A stretch of DNA of 64,000 bases from Prorocentrum cordatum. Its lineage: Eukaryota > Sar > Dinophyceae > Prorocentrales > Prorocentraceae. A model generated the notes under the pieces. The model was not told where the DNA came from, did no database searches, and worked only from the letters and a program-made list of their open reading frames with translations. Shown here in pieces: positions 58,491 through 64,000 of this stretch; the first letter of the stretch is position 1; every line of letters starts with the position of its first letter. Location of the stretch: assembly GCA_963575745.1 (NCBI GenBank), contig CAUYUJ010018885.1:59269-123268 (forward strand). The letters run 5' to 3'. The translations under genes were made by a program, and so were the position numbers.

Positions 58491-61400
58491 CTAAACACCC
58501 GCCGAGGGCCACTCGCGGACCCCAGGCCTAGGAGGGAGGCCCTTGCGCAGCCGCAACAGAGCAGTCAGCTGCGCCTTGGTCAGCGCGAGGGGCCCGAACC
58601 TCGCCGCCTCGCACTCCTCCAGAAGACGGGAGGGCCTGGAGTCCGCGTAGCGACCGCAGATGCTGCAGAACGTGATGGCACCCTTGCGCCACAAAAAGTG
58701 CGAGGCGTGCGGCACATGACCCGCAATGCCAGTGCCAGGAGGCAGCCGAGATGGGGGATCAGGCATCCCCAGAGAACGAAAGAGTTGTTCGTCGATGGGC
58801 GGCAGCCCTTCGTACGAGCGCGGCAGCCTGACGCAGGCCCGAGGCGCGGGAGCTACGTCCTCCACCTCTGGCTCTGCCGCAGGCTCGAGAGGCACCACAC
58901 CGTCCCCCCCCCCGTCCTCGACCGCCCCGTCCCCCTCCCACTGCTGGCCTCGCTGCTGCAGCTCCACGCTGCAGGGAGGCGTGCTGGGCGACGGCCTCAG
59001 GGCCGAGCACGAGGAACGAAGAAGATGGAGGGCGCGGCTCTGAGTGCGCCTGACCGATCGACCACAGCTCTGGCAGCGCCAGCCGAAAGCGGTCGGCGCA
59101 AAGGCATGCTGGGAAAGGGCCGCGAAGCCAGAAAGCAGCTCCTCCCTCCTCTGAGCCCTAGAAACCTTCGGTTTGGTCACCTCACGGCCAGGGCTCTTGG
59201 GGGCGGAGGCGGCGGCAGCACAGAGAGTAGCATTGCGGAGCAGGATGGCCTCGGCCTGCTCCACCAAGTCCAAAGCGCGGCGTGCTACATCTGGATCAAG
59301 CTGAGCCTCCTCGGACCGCTCCTCGGCGAGCCCGTCTGCCACTGCATTGAGAAAAATCGCCTCGGGCAGCACAGTGTGGCCAAGACGCGCAAACTTCGCG
59401 GGGTCCTCAGCAAGATGCGAGGGCACGTGCAGGAGCGAGAAGCGGCCCACGCGGGCGTCAAGCAGCGAGAAAAGGTCGTGCCAGAGGTCCGCGTGCTCGA
59501 GCCTGTAGCAGTGGCGGCGTCCGCGCGCTATCGCCTTCACGTGATTCACGTGGTCGGAGTACAACTTGAAATCGGCAGCTGGGTGGACGGCCCTGACGCA
59601 CTCCACAATGGCCAGGAGCTCAGCACGGGGCACCGTTTGCACAGGGCCGTCCACCAAGCCCGTGCATCCTGAATCCCAGTCCAAACCCTGGCCGTCGCCA
59701 AGGCGGGCAAAGCTCCACGCCACACGTCGAAGCAAGGGCTGAGACGACCAGGCTCCACCTGCACCGTCGGTAGCGTAGATCCCCCCTGGCAGCTCCCCGC
59801 CGCCGCAGCGCAGCCACCGATGGCCCCGCTCGTCGGGGGGAGGCGGGATGTTCAGCCAGGCAAGGGGCACAAGCCCGCGGCACCAGAAAACAGGGGCACG
59901 GTCGATCTCCTCCCACGCCTGGCTGCGAAGATGGTTGGAGGAGACCACGGCCTCTGGAGGGGGAGGCACACCGACCGAGAGCGCCCAGTCCCTCTCCATG
60001 AAATTGCACATGCATTCCCAGAAACGATGACGGCTGGATTCACGGGAGCGGTGGCATCGCTGGCACAGATCGTCCGTGCGGTAGCCTGCTTGGTGGCGAC
60101 GCTCCTCCGTCCAGTATCCTCCAGAGGCGACCAGGCGAACAAGGCTGGCAAGACTGTGCTGGGACTCCTTCTCCAGCCGTTCCGCCAGTGCAGGCACATG
60201 CTGCCACCAAACGCCCCCCTCCGCCCCACCCCCGTCAAGGTGCTTGGCCGCCTGTCGCCAGGCAGCGTTCTCAGCGGTCTGCTCCAGAGCCGCGAGGAGG
60301 CTGGTGACGGGGGCGACGGAGGTGGCGAAGAGCTCCCACTCCTGCCCGTCTGGCTCGACCAACTTGGACAGGGACGGGCACTGCCAGCCAGCTGCAATGA
60401 CAGAGGCCTGGAAAGCTGAGAGCGGGCCGCGCACGAAGTTCCAGCCTCGCGCCACCCGCTTCAGGGACGCGTCCCATCCTCGCTGGACCTTCGCGGCGAG
60501 GCCGTCCTCTCCAAGGACTCGAGAGTAAAAAGCTCCTACGATGTGCCTCAGGTACCAAATGGGCGGGTCGCGCCGCGCCCCAAAACTGATGCGGATGGCC
60601 ACAGTGGCGCACGTGCCGCGCTGTGGGCACTTGCTGGCGAGCCTCGCCTGACCACGCAGCTGCTTCAGCATGGTCGGCGCCAGCCCGTGCACCTCAGGCG
60701 CCCACACCGACTTCGGCAGGGCATTGGAGACGAAAAGGCGTGAGGCTCGCGGCGCTGACCTGACCAGACCCGAGATCTTGAGCGCGGCGCGCCTGCCCTT
60801 CATGAAACGCTTCTTGCGCACCTTCACGGAACGCGAGGCACCGAAAGATGTGTCGTGGCCGAGGTCGCGGGCAACACGAACAGTCCTGAGGCCACCAGCC
60901 CCGACCTCGGCCGCTGACGCCCATGCGGGCAGCAAGGAACGGATGGCAGCAGAAGAGGCCATGAGGCCACACTTGCCTAGTGAAAACTCGCATCGCAACC
61001 TGCGTAGGCCCGTGAAGAGGGCGCGCAGCACCACAGGAAAAGCTAAGCTAAGCGAGTGCTCAGTGCCAAAAAGGCGGAAGGCGAGGTCGTCGATCCACTC
61101 CCTCAGGCGCAACCCTGGCACCAAAGCGTGAGCCGCCTTCAGCGGGCCGTGCAGGTAGGCACGCGCCTGCGAGACAGCTTGGCCACAGCCAGCGAGGATG
61201 CCTCCGCCAGGCAAGATACCTGTGTGCACCTGGCGCTGGAGGGTGAGGAGGCGAGGACCGAGGTAGACGTCGAGGGCGAGGGCGAGGAGGCGGAGGGGGT
61301 AGCCTAGATCCTGGGCCGCCGCCGCCAAGTCGGGCAGGGACACCAGGTCGTAAAACTTCCGAAGGTCGAGCAGTCCACCCGCAACCTCGAAGCCTCCCAG

Positions 61401-63737
61401 GAGCGCAAGCTCCCCCTCCAGCTCGTCCAACCACCCAGCAAGGTCTGCCGAGCCGCCCACTGTCTTGTCCCAGGCCCCGTGCTGGTCACGGTCCCAGGCT
61501 CCTATCACAGGCTTCCTGATGCGGCATAGCAGCACGTAACTGAAATTGAGCAAAGCGATGGGCCTCAGACCTCCATCCTCCTTATCCAGCAAGGCGATGA
61601 GGTTGAACAGCTCTTGAAAGGGCACTGTGGCCTCGCGCTCGATGGCCGTCAGAAGGGCCGCGAGCGCAGCGATGGCAGCAGGCGGCGCATCCTTGACCAG
61701 GCGAGGCGGCATCATGTCAATCCCCCTCCCCCGACGATCAGGAACGGTCTTTAACGCCCCCCTCACCTGGTCAGGAGAAACAGGCTCGAAGCAGGCTGAC
61801 GAGAGAGCAGCACGGCGGATCCTCGCGAGAGCCTCCAACGCCTCGGGCCGCGAATGCTTGCACCAGATTGCGTGCCACGAGGCGGCCTCCGCCTCCAACA
61901 CGGCAGCTGGCGTGGAGGCTGGCTCTCCATCCCAGACAGGCTCGGCGCGACAAAAGGCGGGAGGATCGCGGAGGAGCCTATGGGCTTTGCTCGCAGAACC
62001 CGCCAAAGCGTCGGACAGCCAGGAGCGCCAGCGCGCACGGGCCGCCGCAGCCGCGCGCTGGGCAGCCTGGACTCCCTGCTCCTTAGCCTCCTCCGCGATC
62101 TGCTGAAGGCTGTCGAGCGAAAGCGAGCGAAGCTGGCGGAGCCATGAGATCCACCGCTCGAGGACCACTTTTTCCACCGCATCGTTCGGATCGATAGGCG
62201 GGGGCAGCTGCAGGGCCTCAAGCCCACGCATAGTGCTCCAGAACTGCTCGCCACAGCCGGCGCGCGGAGTAGACGCCTCTGATGGGTCCGCCTCGGGATC
62301 AGCCAAACGCAGAAGCAAAGAGACCTGCACAGCGAGGGCCTGCCAAAAACGTGCATGGCGGTCAGCGAGAGGAGGGCCGTCGCTGGCTCGAGGCACGATG
62401 GGAACGTACTTGAGGCGAGGCTGCTGGCACCGTCCAACGTACAAAGGCCACTGCGAGCGAGGGACTCCTTTTTTGGCACAGTGAACAAACTCCAGAGCTA
62501 GGGCCCACTCCCCCAGCTGGCTTCCGAGCAAAAGGGCAGTCTGCGGCGCATCGTGATCAGCGATGGCTAAGCTGGCCGCCTCAAAGTTAGAAGTAAAACG
62601 GGCAGAGGAGCGCTGGCGAAAAGCTCGGGCCTCAGAAAGGGCGACGTCCCAGTCCAGGTCGTAGCTCTCGTTGGAGGCGACACAGATGTCCAGTGCCTTC
62701 GGCATGACCACGCACCAGCCCATGAGCGTCCTCGGGTTGGCCAGGATGTCGTAGGAGAGCGCGAGGTGGGTGCCCCACGGGGCCGAGATGTCGACCCCTG
62801 CAAACTGCACCGCCGACGCGAAGGAGGACGAGACCAGGGCGTAGTCAATGGCACGCCCCGCGCCCCTGCCGCCAGTACACGTGACCTGCAAACCTGACTG
62901 CACCTCGACCAGGCCGAGCGCCGCCATGAAGCCAGTCGCCGCCAACTCGCTGGACACTGACTGCCAGTCCCCGACGACGAAAAGAGGGCCCGCCAACTGG
63001 CCGAGCCGAGCACCCACTTGAGAAAGTAACTTGAGGTTGCGGCCGCCCAGTTCCTCGCCCGAGACCATGTAGATCGGGACGATGGTGAGCGTGACGCGGC
63101 GCAGCCTGAGGGTGGCCACGCACCAGCGCGAGCAAGAACTTGATGTCCAGCCTCCGTTCGCCTCGAGGCACAACGAGGCGAGCCCAAGACGGGCACGGGC
63201 GAAGATCACAACCCCCGCCGACGTGGAGGAGGCTTCCGTGGCGTCGGCCTCACCGCCAACCGCCTTCCAGCCCAGCCGCCTCGCGGCCGCGCACATCTGG
63301 GTATACTTGACACCCCGCACCCTGGTCTCAACCAAGACCACAACGTCTGCAGGCGTCTCCGCCAGCCAGCGCTCCGCCTGGGGCCCCCAGCACGAGATGT
63401 TCCCGTACACCAGCCTCAGGGAGCGGCCCTCGGCGTCGGGGCCCAGGCTACCCCCGCGGGGGGGCCGCCGCCGTCGCCTCCTGCTTGGCCGCAGCGCGGG
63501 CCGCGCTGGCGGCGCGGACGGCCTCCCGACGCCGCTCAGCCTCCAGCTCGGCGGCCTCAGCGGGCGTGGGCGGGGCGGCAGGCGCCGCTGGGCCAGGAGG
63601 CTCCTGGCTGGCCTCCGCCGCAGCGCCCGCAGGTGGGCTGGCAGCCGCTGCGGGGGAGGGCGACGGCTGCTGGACTGCAACGCCCTGGCCGTCCTCCGCC
63701 TTGCGCTTCTTCTGGATCTGCTTAACGTAGGAGACAT
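58491..63737 (-). CDS. LINE-D ORF2: endonuclease-RT-RNase H polyprotein, intact
   Basis: The frame is open from 63854, but about the first 135 codons are a shadow of ORF1. Recognisable protein starts near 63415, and the only Mets before it are 63854 and 63737. Endonuclease: VYGNISCW (Asn), VVVLVETRV (Glu), FVVGDWQSV (Asp; the usual Asn is Gln), RAIDYALV (Asp), THLALSYD (His). RT: GGLLDLRKFYDLV (motif A), GGGILAGCGQAVSQA (motif B), REWIDDLAF at about 61090 (catalytic Asp pair). Finger: CQRCHRSRESSRHRFWEC. RNase H: YATDGAGGAW, PRAELLAI, YSDHVNHV, NAVADGLAEE. Two C-terminal fingers follow (WRCQSCGRS; FCSICGRYADS), then stop TAG-side at 58491. No stop or frameshift interrupts about 1650 codons of domain sequence, which implies recent activity or selection. 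Confidence 0.88.
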   Translation of the reverse strand: MSPTLSRSRRSARRRTARALQSSSRRPPPQRLPAHLRALRRRPARSLLAQRRLPPRPRPLRPPSWRLSGVGRPSAPPARPALRPSRRRRRRPPRGGSLGPDAEGRSLRLVYGNISCWGPQAERWLAETPADVVVLVETRVRGVKYTQMCAAARRLGWKAVGGEADATEASSTSAGVVIFARARLGLASLCLEANGGWTSSSCSRWCVATLRLRRVTLTIVPIYMVSGEELGGRNLKLLSQVGARLGQLAGPLFVVGDWQSVSSELAATGFMAALGLVEVQSGLQVTCTGGRGAGRAIDYALVSSSFASAVQFAGVDISAPWGTHLALSYDILANPRTLMGWCVVMPKALDICVASNESYDLDWDVALSEARAFRQRSSARFTSNFEAASLAIADHDAPQTALLLGSQLGEWALALEFVHCAKKGVPRSQWPLYVGRCQQPRLKYVPIVPRASDGPPLADRHARFWQALAVQVSLLLRLADPEADPSEASTPRAGCGEQFWSTMRGLEALQLPPPIDPNDAVEKVVLERWISWLRQLRSLSLDSLQQIAEEAKEQGVQAAQRAAAAARARWRSWLSDALAGSASKAHRLLRDPPAFCRAEPVWDGEPASTPAAVLEAEAASWHAIWCKHSRPEALEALARIRRAALSSACFEPVSPDQVRGALKTVPDRRGRGIDMMPPRLVKDAPPAAIAALAALLTAIEREATVPFQELFNLIALLDKEDGGLRPIALLNFSYVLLCRIRKPVIGAWDRDQHGAWDKTVGGSADLAGWLDELEGELALLGGFEVAGGLLDLRKFYDLVSLPDLAAAAQDLGYPLRLLALALDVYLGPRLLTLQRQVHTGILPGGGILAGCGQAVSQARAYLHGPLKAAHALVPGLRLREWIDDLAFRLFGTEHSLSLAFPVVLRALFTGLRRLRCEFSLGKCGLMASSAAIRSLLPAWASAAEVGAGGLRTVRVARDLGHDTSFGASRSVKVRKKRFMKGRRAALKISGLVRSAPRASRLFVSNALPKSVWAPEVHGLAPTMLKQLRGQARLASKCPQRGTCATVAIRISFGARRDPPIWYLRHIVGAFYSRVLGEDGLAAKVQRGWDASLKRVARGWNFVRGPLSAFQASVIAAGWQCPSLSKLVEPDGQEWELFATSVAPVTSLLAALEQTAENAAWRQAAKHLDGGGAEGGVWWQHVPALAERLEKESQHSLASLVRLVASGGYWTEERRHQAGYRTDDLCQRCHRSRESSRHRFWECMCNFMERDWALSVGVPPPPEAVVSSNHLRSQAWEEIDRAPVFWCRGLVPLAWLNIPPPPDERGHRWLRCGGGELPGGIYATDGAGGAWSSQPLLRRVAWSFARLGDGQGLDWDSGCTGLVDGPVQTVPRAELLAIVECVRAVHPAADFKLYSDHVNHVKAIARGRRHCYRLEHADLWHDLFSLLDARVGRFSLLHVPSHLAEDPAKFARLGHTVLPEAIFLNAVADGLAEERSEEAQLDPDVARRALDLVEQAEAILLRNATLCAAAASAPKSPGREVTKPKVSRAQRREELLSGFAALSQHAFAPTAFGWRCQSCGRSVRRTQSRALHLLRSSCSALRPSPSTPPCSVELQQRGQQWEGDGAVEDGGGDGVVPLEPAAEPEVEDVAPAPRACVRLPRSYEGLPPIDEQLFRSLGMPDPPSRLPPGTGIAGHVPHASHFLWRKGAITFCSICGRYADSRPSRLLEECEAARFGPLALTKAQLTALLRLRKGLPPRPGVREWPSAGV

Positions 63738-64000
63738 ACTCGGACTGGAGCTTCTTGGCCTGCTCGGCGACTCCCGAGAAAGCCTTGCGAAGGAGCTCCG
63801 TGGCGGCGACGCGCTGCTGCTCAGCGAACTTGCTGAACTTCGCCCTGTCCTCATCCGAGAAGGCGGGGCCCGTGACGTCGATAGATTCGCCGAAGTCGAG
63901 GCGCACCGAGTCTGGGTCCTCCAGCAGCGCGCCGATGTGCAGCACCGAGCCCGACGATGGCGGCGCCTCCTCGGGCGCAGGGAGGACCCGCGCAGCGAGG
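63448..64000 (-). CDS. LINE-D ORF1, C-terminal part (continues beyond the window)
   Basis: Open to the window edge; the start is not visible. The visible 183 residues comprise an acidic Pro-containing stretch and a segment DSVRLDFGESIDVTGPAFSD. A helical coiled-coil-like part follows (KFSKFAEQQRVAATELLRK, EYVSYVKQIQKKRKAED), then an Ala/Pro-rich tail with a second charged helix (ELEAERRREAVRAASA). It ends AAAPPRG and TAG at 63448-63450. Overall style matches LINE-A and LINE-B ORF1, but no zinc motif is visible in this portion. ORF2 is in the +1 frame. A run of seven C (minus strand, 63464-63458) lies just before the stop. Confidence 0.75.
   Translation of the reverse strand, partial: LAARVLPAPEEAPPSSGSVLHIGALLEDPDSVRLDFGESIDVTGPAFSDEDRAKFSKFAEQQRVAATELLRKAFSGVAEQAKKLQSEYVSYVKQIQKKRKAEDGQGVAVQQPSPSPAAAASPPAGAAAEASQEPPGPAAPAAPPTPAEAAELEAERRREAVRAASAARAAAKQEATAAAPPRG

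Larger units (their letters stand above)
58403..64000 (-). mobile_element. LINE-D: apparently intact non-LTR retrotransposon, truncated by the window edge
   Basis: Minus strand. ORF1 C-terminal part, ORF2 without stops or frameshifts, a short 3' region and a TCC tract. The 5' end lies outside the window. It is the best candidate here for an active element. Confidence 0.85.

Noticed and set aside
57633-59672. 679-codon plus-strand frame
   Set aside because: Its parts are short-repeat sequence, a GGA tract and the antisense of the LINE-D ORF2 3' region.
1-64000. tRNA, rRNA, snRNA or CRISPR loci
   Set aside because: I looked for B-box-like GGTTCGA contexts, rRNA-like conserved stretches and regularly spaced identical short repeats with unique spacers. 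None formed a convincing candidate.

Overview
The window is nuclear DNA of a dinoflagellate. The decisive evidence is a perfect 22-nt copy of the conserved dinoflagellate spliced leader (SL) on the minus strand at 33834-33855, at the 5' end of a LINE. A nearly intact SL sits at 17242-17260 before a second LINE, and degraded SLs lie at or just upstream of several plus-strand ORFs. High GC, huge GGA/TCC tracts, many foldback repeats and mostly intronless retroposed coding sequence fit this. The species is not determinable; the GC-rich composition would suit a Prorocentrum-like genome, which is a guess.

Layout. 1-7.4 kb: three collinear plus-strand ORFs (772-1509, 2453-4117, 4844-6883), each with an SL-like relic at its 5' end. 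The third looks like a transposase-type protein. Repeats containing AGGGTTAG lie on both sides. 7.4-17.2 kb: minisatellites, a possible single-pass membrane protein gene (9201-10085), a TA-flanked MITE (10364-10544), a 38-bp perfect palindrome, CCAAGA/GGCC repeats, a 53-bp satellite (13.55-15.04 kb) and simple repeats. 17.2-25.8 kb: a decayed plus-strand LINE (LINE-A) whose RNase H region is split by a satellite of about 102 bp (22.46-24.99 kb). 26.6-33.9 kb: a nearly intact minus-strand LINE (LINE-B), full length from SL to tail. A 100-N assembly gap follows. 35.1-37.2 kb: a decayed reverse transcriptase relic of another LINE type, split by a foldback element. 39.5-42.2 kb: a 5'-truncated LINE (LINE-C). 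43.49-50.63 kb: a complete but decayed Ty1/copia-type element with 152-bp LTRs and a 5-bp target duplication. It lies inside a repeat field that runs 42.35-54.3 kb. 54.6-58.4 kb: foldback and MITE families and simple repeats. 58.4-64 kb: the 3' part of an apparently intact minus-strand LINE (LINE-D), running off the right edge.

How it fits together. Almost everything recognisable is mobile or mobilised DNA. LINE-A, LINE-B, LINE-C and the RT relic each lie between GGA/TCC tracts of the same strand orientation, which suggests insertion into such microsatellites. Two LINE 5' ends coincide with an SL exon, so their RNA templates were trans-spliced before reverse transcription. The same process can explain the intronless ORFs that carry SL relics. 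The copia-type element carries a methyltransferase-like module between protease and integrase and an extra ORF after RNase H. No tRNA, rRNA or CRISPR was recognised. No conventional multi-exon host gene could be established.
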